From: an uncultured Sulfitobacter sp.
GTDB lineage: Bacteria; Pseudomonadota; Alphaproteobacteria; Rhodobacterales; Rhodobacteraceae
Assembly: GCA_947492925.1 (NCBI GenBank)
Contig: CANLOQ010000002.1
Coordinates: 744,001-808,000 of the forward strand
Length of the DNA: 64,000 nucleotides
Direction of reading: 5' to 3'
Below the pieces are notes generated by a model. It saw nothing but the letters and a program-made list of their open reading frames with translations. It had not been told where the DNA came from and made no database searches. Positions 54,138 to 63,484 of this stretch are shown in pieces. How positions within the stretch are numbered: position 1 is the stretch's first letter; every line of letters starts with the position of its first letter. The position numbers were made by a program, and so were the translations under genes.

Positions 54138-54518
54138 CTAAAGGCCGATACCGCATTTTTGGGCGATAAAGATCAATAGGTCGCTGCCAATGCCCACCCG
54201 CCCGTGGACCTGCGCGATCAGGCCCATAATGCTGTTTGAACCGGGTGCGCGGCGTGCGGCCTGTGCATATTCTTGCACGTATTGCTCTGCCACCCGGCGT
54301 CCGCGCATCCGCTCAAGCTCGTGCAGTGCACAACCGGAATCTGCGCGGCGTTGCGGGGTCCATGTGGCGTAGGCCAAAGAGGCTTCCGGCGTATGCCCCG
54401 CGCTGCGAAAAATCTCTTTTTCCAACGCGACCGACGCCGCTTCATACTGCTGTAGCAAACCGTCTGCTTGCGCCGGCGATCCCATCGCCAGCCCAAGCGC
54501 CAATGCCAGTCTCAACAT
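54138..54518 (-). CDS. Secreted hypothetical protein
   Basis: A 126-residue protein with a signal peptide (MLRLALALGLAMGSPAQA, then DGLLQQY). The mature part is helical with one Cys in the middle (SGCALHELERM) and one near the end (QKCGIGL) that could pair. Unknown family. No strong ribosome binding site is seen before the ATG at 54518; a TTG 12 bp upstream is possible. It converges with the aminotransferase gene. Confidence 0.6.
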   Translation of the reverse strand: MLRLALALGLAMGSPAQADGLLQQYEAASVALEKEIFRSAGHTPEASLAYATWTPQRRADSGCALHELERMRGRRVAEQYVQEYAQAARRAPGSNSIMGLIAQVHGRVGIGSDLLIFIAQKCGIGL

Positions 54519-54601
54519 CCCGTTATCCAATCTGAAAGGGGTGAACGCACGATCAATACGCCGTGCGCCACACCAGTCAAGATGGATTTACGCGCCAAAT
54601 A

Positions 54602-55078
54602 TCAAAAGATGATTTCTGCGTGTTCGCCCATGTCAGGCTTGCTGTCTGTCATGGTCGATTTGGCAATTTCGTAGAGAAATTTCATGCTGCCACCGGTCAC
54701 CCAGACTTCGGCCGTGGTCGGCTTGAATTGCAGCAACTGAACATCCGAATCCTGCTTGCCGCCCTCAAACCACGCATCGGCAACCGCATTCCAGATGCGA
54801 TCAAGCTGCGCAGGATCGTTTGACATATGCAGCGTGCCATCAATACGTGCGTAAAGCGATTGTTTGGTGCTGCTGACGATGTACGTGCCCTGCGGCGCCT
54901 TTGCGGCAGCCTGTGCCAGATCGGTTTGCTTGGCCGTGATGAACCAGATGCCCTGTTCGGGATGGTCGTCGTCAACGTAGTGGCTCATCGGGACGGCACG
55001 CGCATCCCCGCCCGACAGCATGCCGACGCGGGCATCTTCAAGGCGGTCCCAGAATTCTTCTTTGATGGACTCGGTCAT
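54602..55078 (-). CDS. PNPOx-fold general-stress-type protein
   Basis: A 158-residue split-barrel protein of the general stress protein 26 type (MTESIKEEFWDRLEDARVGML, then GIWFITAKQTDLAQ, YARIDGTLHMSNDP and KPTTAEVWVTGG). These bind flavin. Start at 55078 (MTESIKEE) from family alignment; the ribosome binding site is weak. It is divergent from ivd across 167 bp. Confidence 0.82.
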   Translation of the reverse strand: MTESIKEEFWDRLEDARVGMLSGGDARAVPMSHYVDDDHPEQGIWFITAKQTDLAQAAAKAPQGTYIVSSTKQSLYARIDGTLHMSNDPAQLDRIWNAVADAWFEGGKQDSDVQLLQFKPTTAEVWVTGGSMKFLYEIAKSTMTDSKPDMGEHAEIIF

Positions 55079-55205
55079 TTTGCTTTGTATCCTGTGTTTG
55101 TGATGTGTTGCCGGTTCAACCCCCGCTTCGGCCCGGCGGTTCCGGCGCACGTGACGATTTATCTATGGGCCGAGATTGACGTGGCGCGGCACATCGGGTT
55201 AGATA

Positions 55206-55219
55206 TGAACAAGCGTTCA
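55206..55219. promoter_or_regulatory. Palindromic operator upstream of ivd
   Basis: TGAAC-AAGC-GTTCA is a perfect 14-bp palindrome (5-bp arms; AAGC centre) 26 bp before the ivd start, in a region that is AT-rich for this genome. It could bind a TetR-type regulator of the liu genes; no such gene lies in the window. Confidence 0.5.
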
Positions 55220-55245
55220 ATAAATTCAAAATCGGGAGCACCCCC

Positions 55246-56409
55246 ATGTTTACCGCCAGCATGAAATTCAATTTGGGCGAAGATGTCGAAGCCATGCGCG
55301 AGATGGTGCATCGCTGGGCGCAGGAGCGGGTCAAACCGATGGCCGCCGAGATTGACCGCACCAACACGTTTCCCGCCGACCTTTGGACCGAAATGGGGGA
55401 GCTGGGCCTTTTGGGCATGACCGTCGATGAAGAATACGGCGGTTCGTGCATGGGTTATGTGGCGCACACCGTTGCGGTGGAAGAGATTGCGCGCGCCTCT
55501 GCCTCGGTCTCGTTGTCCTATGGCGCGCACTCAAACCTCTGTGTGAACCAGATCAAGCTGAACGGCAGCGACGCGCAGCGCCAACAATACTTGCCCAAGC
55601 TCTGTTCAGGTGAGCATGTGGGCGCGCTGGCGATGTCAGAGCCATCTGCGGGCAGCGACGTGGTGTCGATGAAGTTGCGGGCGGAAAAGCGCAACGATCA
55701 TTACCGGCTAAATGGCAACAAATACTGGATCACCAACGGGCCGGATGCGCAGACGCTGGTGGTTTATGCCAAGACAGACCCGGATGCGGGCAGCAAGGGC
55801 ATCACCGCCTTTCTGATCGATAAGGATATGAAGGGGTTCTCTACCTCGCCGCATTTCGACAAGCTGGGGATGCGCGGATCGAACACCGCCGAGCTGATCT
55901 TTGAGGATGTCGAAGTGCCGTTCGAGAACGTGCTGGGCGAGGAAGGGCGCGGCGTTGCCGTTCTGATGTCCGGGCTGGATTACGAGCGTGTGGTGCTGGC
56001 GGGCATCGGCCTTGGCATCATGGCGAACTGTCTGGATGAAATCATGCCCTATATGGCCGAGCGCAAGCAGTTCGGGCAGCCCGTGGGCAACTTCCAGCTG
56101 ATGCAGGGCAAGATGGCCGATATGTATACGGCGATGAATTCCGCGCGGGCCTATGTCTATAGCGTGGCGCAGGCCTGCGACCGTGGCGATGTGACCCGCG
56201 CCGATGCGGCCGCCTGCTGTCTTTATGCCTCGGAAGAAGCGATGAAGCAGGCGCATCAGGCGGTGCAGGCGATGGGCGGCGCGGGGTATCTGAGCGATAA
56301 TCCGGTGGGGCGCATTTTCCGTGATGCCAAGCTGATGGAAATCGGGGCGGGCACGTCAGAGATCCGGCGCATGCTGGTGGGTCGTGAGATGATGGCGGCG
56401 ATGGGTTAA
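55246..56409 (+). CDS. ivd: Isovaleryl-CoA dehydrogenase
   Basis: A 387-residue acyl-CoA dehydrogenase. Motifs: [15 protein letters not shown] (about 128-142) and [19 protein letters not shown] (159-177). The catalytic Glu is E247 in [12 protein letters not shown], the position used by isovaleryl-CoA dehydrogenases instead of the Glu of short/medium-chain enzymes, which supports the substrate call. It oxidises isovaleryl-CoA to 3-methylcrotonyl-CoA, passing electrons to ETF. First gene of the liu unit. Confidence 0.95.
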   Translation: MFTASMKFNLGEDVEAMREMVHRWAQERVKPMAAEIDRTNTFPADLWTEMGELGLLGMTVDEEYGGSCMGYVAHTVAVEEIARASASVSLSYGAHSNLCVNQIKLNGSDAQRQQYLPKLCSGEHVGALAMSEPSAGSDVVSMKLRAEKRNDHYRLNGNKYWITNGPDAQTLVVYAKTDPDAGSKGITAFLIDKDMKGFSTSPHFDKLGMRGSNTAELIFEDVEVPFENVLGEEGRGVAVLMSGLDYERVVLAGIGLGIMANCLDEIMPYMAERKQFGQPVGNFQLMQGKMADMYTAMNSARAYVYSVAQACDRGDVTRADAAACCLYASEEAMKQAHQAVQAMGGAGYLSDNPVGRIFRDAKLMEIGAGTSEIRRMLVGREMMAAMG

Positions 56410-56414
56410 GCGCG

Positions 56415-56720
56415 GTGCCGCGCTGGCTTTGGTGGATGCCTGTTGTGGTGCTGACCTTTGTGGCGGCGCTGCTGGTCTACCGTCAGGGGTATGTGGCGGC
56501 GCAGATGACAGAGACGGACGTGATCAATCATTACGCAGCCGTTTATGTGGCGGGCGGGCCGGACGGGGCGAAAGTGACCGATTGTGTCGCGACCGCGGGG
56601 ACACGCGCAGGCGTCTGGATTGTCGTGCGCTGCGGTGGTCCGGCGCATCTGGTGGAATACCGTGTGGACCGGTTCGGACGGCTGGTTGAGGGGGATGTGG
56701 TGAAAGAACCGCGAACATGA
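56415..56720 (+). CDS. Membrane-anchored small protein, hypothetical
   Basis: A 101-residue frame from GTG at 56415. One transmembrane helix (about 4-26: WLWWMPVVVLTFVAALLVY) is followed by a small periplasmic domain with two Cys (C56 and C73) that could form a disulfide. It starts 5 bp after the ivd stop and its ATGA overlap couples it to the acyl-CoA synthetase. Function in leucine breakdown unclear. I do not recognise the family. Confidence 0.6.
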   Translation: MPRWLWWMPVVVLTFVAALLVYRQGYVAAQMTETDVINHYAAVYVAGGPDGAKVTDCVATAGTRAGVWIVVRCGGPAHLVEYRVDRFGRLVEGDVVKEPRT

Positions 56721-58234
56721 AATTGCCGGGTCTGACGGCGGATGGCACATGGGATGTGCCCGCGCGGCTGAACATGGCCGCCCAGTGTCTGGCACAGCCC
56801 GGCGCGCAGACCGCGATTGTTGATCTGACCGGGACCACCCGGCGGGATGTTTCCTTTGCTGAGCTGGCGCGGATGGTGGACCGGATTGCGATGTCCCTGC
56901 AATCGACCGTGGCACCCGGCGACCGTGTTGGTGTGTTGCTGAGCCAAAGACCGTGGTGCGCGGCGGCGCATCTTGCGATCTGGAAAATTGGTGCGATTTC
57001 AGTGCCTTTGTTCAAGTTGTTCAAGCATGATGCGCTGGCCAGTCGTGTGGGCGATGCGGGGTGTGTGATTGTCTTGACCGATCCCGAAGGGGTGGACCTG
57101 CTGGGCGATCTGGCGCAGGCCCGGCTGGTGACGGATATGCCGCAGACGGACGCGGTTCTGCCCTTCGCGGATACCGGTCCCGAAGACCCTGCGGTGCTGA
57201 TCTATACGTCTGGCACCACCGGTGCGCCCAAAGGCGCGCTGCACGGGCACCGGGTGTTGACGGGTCATTTGCCGGGGGTCGCCATGAGCCATGACATGCT
57301 GGGCCAGCCCGGCGATTGTCTGTGGACACCTGCCGACTGGGCGTGGATCGGCGGGCTTTTTGATGTGCTGATGCCGGGGCTGGCGCTGGGCGTGCCGGTG
57401 GTGGCCGCACGGATGCCGAAGTTCACCGTTGAAGGCTGTCTGGAGGTGATGAAACAGGGGGATGTGCGCAACGTCTTCTTTCCGCCGACGGCGCTGCGTA
57501 TGCTGCGGGCGGCAGGGGCAACCGCGCCCGGATTACGCTCTGTTGCCAGCGGGGGTGAGCCGCTTGGCGCGGAAATGCTCAGCTGGGGGCGGGAGGCTTT
57601 TGGTCTGGATATCAACGAGTTCTATGGGCAGACCGAATGCAATATGGTCGCTTCGTCCTGCGGATCGGCGTTTGACGCGCGGCCCGGATGCATTGGTAAG
57701 GCGGTGCCGGGGCACACGGTGGAGGTGATCGACGAGAGCGGCGACAGCACAGAGGCCGAAGGTGATGTGGCGGTGCAGCGCGGATCGGCCGCGATGATGC
57801 TGCGCTACTGGAACGGACCGGATGCCACGGCAGAGAAGTTTCGCGGCGCGTGGATGCTGACCGGGGATCGCGGGAAATGGGAGGATGATTTCCTGCGCTT
57901 TGTGGGCCGCGAGGATGATGTGATCACTTCTGCGGGCTACCGCATCGGGCCGGCAGAGATTGAGGATTGTCTGCTGACCCACCCAGAGGTTGCGACATGC
58001 GGTGTGGTGGGCAAACCCGACGCGCTGCGCACCGAGGTGGTCAAAGCCTATGTGGTGCGCAAAACCGGGGCAGAGGTCAGCGGAGTGGCGCTTCAGGCAT
58101 GGGTTCAGGAAAGGCTTGCAAGTTATTCATACCCAAGGGAAATTGAATTTGTTGACGCCTTGCCGATGACGGTGACGGGCAAGGTGATCCGCAAGGAATT
58201 GAAAGCGCGTGCAGCGGCGGAGGGGGCGACATGA
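56717..58234 (+). CDS. Acyl-CoA synthetase (AMP-binding)
   Basis: A 505-residue adenylate-forming enzyme. The P-loop-like motif is YTSGTTGAPKGALHGH (about 162-177); EFYGQTECNM (299-308) and LTGDRGKWED near 380 are typical core motifs; the catalytic Lys in VTGKVIRKE is near the C-terminus (about 492). Its place in the liu operon suggests activation of a branched or medium-chain acid such as isovalerate, feeding Ivd; this is inference. Confidence 0.9.
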   Translation: MKLPGLTADGTWDVPARLNMAAQCLAQPGAQTAIVDLTGTTRRDVSFAELARMVDRIAMSLQSTVAPGDRVGVLLSQRPWCAAAHLAIWKIGAISVPLFKLFKHDALASRVGDAGCVIVLTDPEGVDLLGDLAQARLVTDMPQTDAVLPFADTGPEDPAVLIYTSGTTGAPKGALHGHRVLTGHLPGVAMSHDMLGQPGDCLWTPADWAWIGGLFDVLMPGLALGVPVVAARMPKFTVEGCLEVMKQGDVRNVFFPPTALRMLRAAGATAPGLRSVASGGEPLGAEMLSWGREAFGLDINEFYGQTECNMVASSCGSAFDARPGCIGKAVPGHTVEVIDESGDSTEAEGDVAVQRGSAAMMLRYWNGPDATAEKFRGAWMLTGDRGKWEDDFLRFVGREDDVITSAGYRIGPAEIEDCLLTHPEVATCGVVGKPDALRTEVVKAYVVRKTGAEVSGVALQAWVQERLASYSYPREIEFVDALPMTVTGKVIRKELKARAAAEGAT

Positions 58235-58704
58235 AAGCGGTTGTCTGCGGATTGATCTGTGCTTTGACCTCACCGGCGTTCGCGCAGGATGCGCAGGCCC
58301 GCCAACAGGTGGATGCCACAACGGTCGCCGCGTGCTTTGACGGGGCGGCGCGGGGTGCCACTGCACCGGATTGTCTGGGGCGGGCGTCAGAGGCCTGCCA
58401 GATACCGGGGTATGAGGACACGCCGGGGATAGTCGCGTGCATTGATGCCGAAACCGCTGCGTGGCACGGTATTCTTGTTGAGCAATATGAATATCTGATG
58501 CGGTTCTACCGCGCACGCGGTCCACAACTTCAGAATGGGTTGCGCGATGCACAGCGCGCGTGGACGGGCTTTCGTGATGCGGAATGTGCCCTGGATCAGG
58601 CGCGCTGGGGCGAGGGATCCTTTCGGGTGATTGTGGCCGCGCATTGCAGGATGACTGAAACTGCCGAACGGGCGCTGGAATTGCGCGACAAGAAGGAATT
58701 TTGA
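58231..58704 (+). CDS. LprI-like (DUF1311) secreted protein
   Basis: A 157-residue protein with signal peptide (residues 1-19, ends SPAFA, then QDAQA). The C-terminal part (about 60-150) with [21 protein letters not shown] and [24 protein letters not shown] matches the LprI/DUF1311 fold, named for a lysozyme inhibitor. Why it lies in the liu operon is unknown. The ATGA overlap with the synthetase gene couples it. Five cysteines suggest disulfides. Confidence 0.82.
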   Translation: MKAVVCGLICALTSPAFAQDAQARQQVDATTVAACFDGAARGATAPDCLGRASEACQIPGYEDTPGIVACIDAETAAWHGILVEQYEYLMRFYRARGPQLQNGLRDAQRAWTGFRDAECALDQARWGEGSFRVIVAAHCRMTETAERALELRDKKEF

Positions 58705-58705
58705 C

Positions 58706-60310
58706 GTGAAACTCTCCTCACAGGTGCTGCCCTCATCCGAGGTTTTTAAATCCAACGAAGCCGCCCATCTGGACGCGCTGGAACTGGTCGCGCAGGCGGC
58801 AGAGGCGGCGGCGCTGGGGGGAGGCGAAAAATCCCGTGCCCGTCATGAGAGCCGCGGCAAGATGCTGCCCCGGGCGCGGGTGGCAAACCTGCTGGACCCG
58901 GGATCGCCGTTTCTGGAAGTCGGCGCGACGGCTGCGCATGGCCTATATGACGGGGCGGCGCCCTGTGCGGGGGTGATTGCGGGTATCGGCCGAGTGCAGG
59001 GTCACGAGGTGATGGTCGTGTGCAACGACGCGACGGTGAAGGGGGGTACGTATTACCCCATGACCGTAAAGAAACACTTAAGAGCGCAGGAAATAGCCGA
59101 GGCCAATCATCTGCCGTGTGTCTATCTGGTGGACAGCGGCGGGGCGAACCTGCCGCAGCAGGACGAGGTGTTTCCCGACCGGGATCACTTTGGCGCGATC
59201 TTTTACAATCAGGCGCGGATGAGCGCCAAAGGGATACCACAGATTGCGGTTGTGATGGGGTCGTGCACTGCCGGTGGGGCATATGTGCCCGCGATGTCGG
59301 ATGTGACGATTATCGTGAAAGAACAGGGCACGATCTTTCTGGCCGGTCCACCATTGGTGAAGGCGGCGACGGGCGAGGTTGTGTCAGCCGAGGATCTGGG
59401 CGGCGGCGATGTGCACACGCGGCTGAGCGGTGTGGCGGATTATCTGGCGGAGGATGACGCGCATGCGCTGGCTTTGGCGCGGCGCGCGGTGGGGCATTTG
59501 AACAGGGCCAAGCCATCGACGGTGCAGTGGGAATCGCCAGAGGAGCCTGCCTATGATCCGGCTGAAATTCTGGGTGCGGTGCCTGCGGATTTGCGCACGC
59601 CCTATGACATCCGCGAGGTGATTGCGCGGCTGGTCGATGGCTCGCGGTTTGATGAGTTCAAAGCGCGCTTTGGCGAGACACTGGTGTGTGGTTTTGCGCA
59701 TGTCAAAGGCTGTCCCGTCGGGATCATCGCCAACAATGGTGTGCTGTTTTCCGAGGCCGCGCAGAAGGGCGCGCATTTTGTGGAGCTGTGTTCGCAGCGG
59801 CGTATCCCCTTGGTATTTCTTCAAAATATCACCGGTTTCATGGTGGGCCGCAAATACGAAAATGAAGGGATCGCGCGGCACGGGGCCAAGATGGTGACGG
59901 CCGTGGCCTCGACCAATGTGCCCAAGATCACGATGCTGGTGGGCGGGTCTTTCGGGGCCGGCAACTATGGCATGGCGGGGCGGGCGTACCGTCCGAGGTT
60001 CCTGTGGACATGGCCCAATTCGCGGATTTCCGTGATGGGCGGGCCGCAGGCGGCGGGGGTTCTGGCGACGGTGAAACGCGACGCGATTGAGCGGGCGGGC
60101 GAGACGTGGTCCGCCGAGGAGGAGGCCGCGTTCAAGCAGCCGACGATTGATATGTTCGAAGAGCAGAGCCACCCGCTTTATGCTTCTGCACGGCTGTGGG
60201 ATGACGGGATCATTGATCCGCGCAAGAGCCGTGACGTGCTGTTTCTGAGCCTTTCGGCGGCCCTTAATGCGCCGATTGAGGAAACCAAATTCGGGGTGTT
60301 TCGAATGTGA
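58706..60310 (+). CDS. mccB: Methylcrotonoyl-CoA carboxylase, carboxyltransferase (beta) subunit
   Basis: A 534-residue carboxyltransferase (liuB). Blocks [20 protein letters not shown] (about 128-147), [15 protein letters not shown] (about 191-205), and [20 protein letters not shown] (about 416-435) are diagnostic of MCC and separate it from propionyl-CoA carboxylase. With MccA it carboxylates 3-methylcrotonyl-CoA. It starts 1 bp after the LprI-like stop. Confidence 0.95.
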   Translation: MKLSSQVLPSSEVFKSNEAAHLDALELVAQAAEAAALGGGEKSRARHESRGKMLPRARVANLLDPGSPFLEVGATAAHGLYDGAAPCAGVIAGIGRVQGHEVMVVCNDATVKGGTYYPMTVKKHLRAQEIAEANHLPCVYLVDSGGANLPQQDEVFPDRDHFGAIFYNQARMSAKGIPQIAVVMGSCTAGGAYVPAMSDVTIIVKEQGTIFLAGPPLVKAATGEVVSAEDLGGGDVHTRLSGVADYLAEDDAHALALARRAVGHLNRAKPSTVQWESPEEPAYDPAEILGAVPADLRTPYDIREVIARLVDGSRFDEFKARFGETLVCGFAHVKGCPVGIIANNGVLFSEAAQKGAHFVELCSQRRIPLVFLQNITGFMVGRKYENEGIARHGAKMVTAVASTNVPKITMLVGGSFGAGNYGMAGRAYRPRFLWTWPNSRISVMGGPQAAGVLATVKRDAIERAGETWSAEEEAAFKQPTIDMFEEQSHPLYASARLWDDGIIDPRKSRDVLFLSLSAALNAPIEETKFGVFRM

Positions 60311-60330
60311 TGGATAGACAAACCACCATA

Positions 60331-60370
60331 TGTCACCCCGCGTACACCAGGGGTACACCACCCGTGCAGA
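60331..60370. repeat. 11-bp-phased GTACACC-like array, copy 2
   Basis: TGTCACC at 60331, GTACACC at 60342, GTACACC at 60353 and GTGCAGA at 60364, all exactly 11 bp apart. It lies 20 bp after the mccB stop and 13 bp before the ATG of the ASCH gene. Same first element and spacing as the array at 1604-1643. Confidence 0.7.
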
Positions 60371-60383
60371 CAAGGGGGAAGCG

Positions 60384-60794
60384 ATGCTGACCGAAAAAGA
60401 TGCGCTGGCGCGTTACCCCGGTGCGGTAAGTTTCAGGTACGGAGATTCTGCCAAGCTGAATGCAGAGATACTGGCGCTGGTGTTGTCGGGGCAGAAAACC
60501 GTGACCTGCGGCGCGGTGGCGGGATTTACGCAAAGCGGCGAGGCGCAACCGGTGCCGGGACGGGTGGATATCGCGCTGGACTGGGACGGGGTGCCCGTGG
60601 CGGCGGTGCGGACGGTGGCTGTGGACATCATCGCGTTTGACCAGATGCCGGAGAGGCTGATTGCGCCGCAAGGAGAGTTCCGGGATCTGGCGGACTGGCA
60701 AAAGGGGTATGAGGCCTATCTGACGCGCGCGGGGCTTTTCGCGCCGGATGTGCCGATGTTGGTGGAGACGTTTGAGGTGGTCGAGCGGTTCTGA
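60384..60794 (+). CDS. ASCH domain protein
   Basis: A 136-residue protein of the ASCH superfamily (PUA-like beta-barrel, expected to bind RNA): ILALVLSGQKTVTCGAVAGF carries the G-x-K-T-x-T/x-G pattern and WDGVPVAAVRTVAV the central strands. Some ASCH proteins hydrolyse N4-acetylcytidine (YqfB); the TCG instead of TRR may differ. AAGGGGGAAGCG precedes the ATG. It sits inside the liu operon without a clear metabolic reason. Confidence 0.82.
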   Translation: MLTEKDALARYPGAVSFRYGDSAKLNAEILALVLSGQKTVTCGAVAGFTQSGEAQPVPGRVDIALDWDGVPVAAVRTVAVDIIAFDQMPERLIAPQGEFRDLADWQKGYEAYLTRAGLFAPDVPMLVETFEVVERF

Positions 60795-60830
60795 GGGCGG
60801 GACATTCGGGGCGCTGCCCCGGACCCCGGA

Positions 60831-60862
60831 GGGATATTGGAAAGATGAAGCGGGATGTTTGA
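60831..60862 (+). repeat. TTGGAAAGATGAAG element, copy 3, with mini-ORF MKRDV
   Basis: GGGATATTGGAAAGATGAAG at 60831-60850. The ATG at 60845 opens MKRDV with TGA at 60860-60862, just 3 nt after the mccA start codon at 60855. The element directly provides the mccA leader. Confidence 0.7.
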
Positions 60863-62807
60863 TACGATATTGATTGCGAACCGGGGCGAAATTGCATGCC
60901 GGGTGATGGAGACAGCGCAGGCGATGGGTGTGCGCTGTGTCGCGGTGTATTCGGATGCGGATCGGCACGCGAAACACGTGGCGATGGCGGATGTGGCGGT
61001 GCATATCGGCGGGTCTGCCCCGGCGGCATCCTATCTGCGGGGCGATGTGATCATTCAGGCGGCGTTGGACACGGGCGCACAGGCGATCCATCCGGGCTAT
61101 GGGTTCCTGTCGGAGAACCCGGATTTTGTCGACGCGGTCGAAGCGGCCGGGCTGGTGTTTATCGGGCCTTCGGCATCGGCCATCCGGGCGATGGGGCTGA
61201 AGGATGCGGCCAAGGCGCTGATGGTCGAGGCGGGGGTGCCGGTGGTGCCGGGCTATCATGGCAGCGACCAGTCAGACGATCTGTTGGCGGCGGAAGCGGG
61301 CAAGATCGGCTATCCGGTGTTGATCAAGGCCGTGGCGGGCGGCGGTGGCAAGGGCATGCGGATGGTCGAGGACGCGGGCGCGTTTCAGGCGGCGCTGGAC
61401 AGTGCCCGGTCCGAGGCGCGGACGGCCTTTGGCAATGCGGATGTGCTGGTGGAGAAATTTGTCGCCAAGCCGCGCCACATTGAAGTGCAGGTGTTTGGGG
61501 ATGGCACCGAAGCGCTGCATCTGTTTGAGCGGGATTGTTCGTTGCAGCGGCGCCACCAGAAAGTGATTGAGGAGGCACCGGCGCCCGGCATGACGCAGGA
61601 GATGCGCGCCGCGATGGGGGCGGCAGCCGTGCGGGCGGCGCAGGCCATCGGCTATGCCGGGGCGGGCACGGTCGAGTTTATCGTGGACGGGTCGGACGGG
61701 CTGAGCGCGGACGGGTTTTTCTTTATGGAGATGAACACGCGGTTGCAGGTGGAGCATCCGGTCACCGAAGCCATTACCGGTGTTGATCTGGTGGAATGGC
61801 AGTTGCGGGTGGCGGCGGGGGAGGCTTTGCCCTGCGCGCAGGAGGATCTGTCGATTGACGGGCATGCCTTTGAGGCGCGCCTTTATGCCGAGGATGTGCC
61901 GGCAGGGTTCCTGCCCGCCACCGGGACGCTGACCCATCTTTCCTTTGCGCCGGGCGCGCGGGCGGATTCAGGCGTCAGGGCTGGCGATACCATTTCGCCG
62001 TTCTATGATCCGATGATTGCCAAGGTCATTGTCCACGGGCCCACACGCGACGTGGCGCTGGCAAAGCTGCGCGCGGCGCTGGCGGATTGTCAGGTGGGCG
62101 GTACGGTCACCAATCTTGCCTTTCTGGGCGCGCTTGCAGGGCATGCGGGCTTTGGGCGCGGGGACGTGGACACCGGGCTGATCGCGCGCGACATTGATGC
62201 GCTGACGGCAGTGCCGCAGGTGCAGGCGCGCCATGTGGCGGTGGCCGGGATGGCGGCGCTTGGGCTGCGGGCGACTGGACCGGAGACCGGGTTTCACCTG
62301 TGGCGGCCTTTGCGTCGGTCGGTAACGCTGGCACAGGGGGATGCGCTGCACGAATTGCAGGTGCGCGTGGCCGGACCGGACCGGCAGGTCTGGACCGTGG
62401 GTGCGGATGAGGTTGTGGCGGAGCGCCACAGCGAGGACTGGGTGCTGGACGGGATGCCCGCGCCGGATGTTGCGGTGACCGGCGGTGTTGTGACGGTATT
62501 TGCAGGATACGGCATGGCGTTTGACGTGGTTGATCCGCTGGAGCGCGCGACAGGTACAGCCGGAGACGGCAATCTGATTGAGGCCCCGATGCCCGGACTT
62601 GTGCGCGCGGTGGATGCCCGCGTGGGTCAGAAAGTCAGTGCCGGGGACCGTCTGGCGGTGCTGGAGGCGATGAAGATGGAACACGCGCTGCTGGCCGCGC
62701 GCGACGGTATCGTGGCCGAGGTGATGGCCGCGGAAGGGGATCAGGTGGAAGCCGGTGCCGCGCTTGTGCGGCTAGAGGCGGATGCGGCGGCGGAGGACGC
62801 GGCATGA
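60855..62807 (+). CDS. mccA: Methylcrotonoyl-CoA carboxylase, biotin-carrying (alpha) subunit
   Basis: A 650-residue protein (liuD). The biotin carboxylase domain (1-450) has ANRGEIACRVMETAQAMGV, AIHPGYGFLSEN, AVAGGGGKGMRMV and FMEMNTRLQVEHPVTE. The C-terminal biotinyl domain (about 570-645) carries the biotin Lys in LEAMKMEH (K607). It makes carboxybiotin with ATP and bicarbonate. Paired with MccB. A GST gene overlaps its stop by 4 nt. Confidence 0.95.
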   Translation: MFDTILIANRGEIACRVMETAQAMGVRCVAVYSDADRHAKHVAMADVAVHIGGSAPAASYLRGDVIIQAALDTGAQAIHPGYGFLSENPDFVDAVEAAGLVFIGPSASAIRAMGLKDAAKALMVEAGVPVVPGYHGSDQSDDLLAAEAGKIGYPVLIKAVAGGGGKGMRMVEDAGAFQAALDSARSEARTAFGNADVLVEKFVAKPRHIEVQVFGDGTEALHLFERDCSLQRRHQKVIEEAPAPGMTQEMRAAMGAAAVRAAQAIGYAGAGTVEFIVDGSDGLSADGFFFMEMNTRLQVEHPVTEAITGVDLVEWQLRVAAGEALPCAQEDLSIDGHAFEARLYAEDVPAGFLPATGTLTHLSFAPGARADSGVRAGDTISPFYDPMIAKVIVHGPTRDVALAKLRAALADCQVGGTVTNLAFLGALAGHAGFGRGDVDTGLIARDIDALTAVPQVQARHVAVAGMAALGLRATGPETGFHLWRPLRRSVTLAQGDALHELQVRVAGPDRQVWTVGADEVVAERHSEDWVLDGMPAPDVAVTGGVVTVFAGYGMAFDVVDPLERATGTAGDGNLIEAPMPGLVRAVDARVGQKVSAGDRLAVLEAMKMEHALLAARDGIVAEVMAAEGDQVEAGAALVRLEADAAAEDAA

Positions 62808-63469
62808 TCACCCTGCATCACTGTCCGCAGACGCGCTCCATGCGAAGCCTTTGGTTGCTGCATGAGCTGGGGGTTGAGTTTCAGGTGCGGACATATCCGT
62901 TTGACCGGTCCCTGCGCGATCCGGCCTATCTGAGCCTGTCGCCTGCGGGCCGGGTGCCTGCGCTGGAGATCGAGGGCGAGCGGATGTTCGAGACCGGGGC
63001 GATCACCCAGTATTTGTGCGAGCGGTTCAGCCCCGACCGCATGGGGCGGTCGGTGGGATCGCCCGACCGGATGGCGTGGTTGGTGTGGCTGCATTTTGCC
63101 GAGACGGTCAGTCAGCATACCGCCGCATTGACGCAGCAGCATGTCGCACTGCGGGAGGACGCGATGCGCAGCCCGATTGTGATGAAACTGGAAGCGGCAC
63201 GGGTGGGCAAATGCTATGATGCCATTGAGGCGCGGTTGAGCACGCCTTTGGAGAACCGGGACTATCTGTTGACCAGCGGGTTTTCGGCGGCGGATATTTC
63301 TGTGGGGCAGGCGGTTTACATGTCACAGTTCTTTGTCACGCTGGAGCGGCATCCGGCGGTGGCGGATTGGTACGCGCGGATCACCGAGCGGGAGAGTTTT
63401 CAGCGGGCGTTGCCCGGGGGAGACGGGATTTACGGGCAGGCGTTTTATGAGCCCTGGCCGGTGACCTGA
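62804..63469 (+). CDS. Glutathione S-transferase family protein
   Basis: A 221-residue GST. The thioredoxin-like N-terminal domain (1-80) begins HHCPQTRSMRSLWLLHELGVEF, with the conserved SPAGRVPALEIEGERMFETGAI; the helical C-terminal domain follows (85-215). The catalytic Ser/Cys position is QTRS. Function: conjugation or isomerisation with glutathione, substrate unknown. Coupled to mccA by ATGA. Between mccA and the HMG-CoA lyase gene. Confidence 0.88.
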   Translation: MITLHHCPQTRSMRSLWLLHELGVEFQVRTYPFDRSLRDPAYLSLSPAGRVPALEIEGERMFETGAITQYLCERFSPDRMGRSVGSPDRMAWLVWLHFAETVSQHTAALTQQHVALREDAMRSPIVMKLEAARVGKCYDAIEARLSTPLENRDYLLTSGFSAADISVGQAVYMSQFFVTLERHPAVADWYARITERESFQRALPGGDGIYGQAFYEPWPVT

Positions 63470-63484
63470 GGCAGATGTTGCTGT

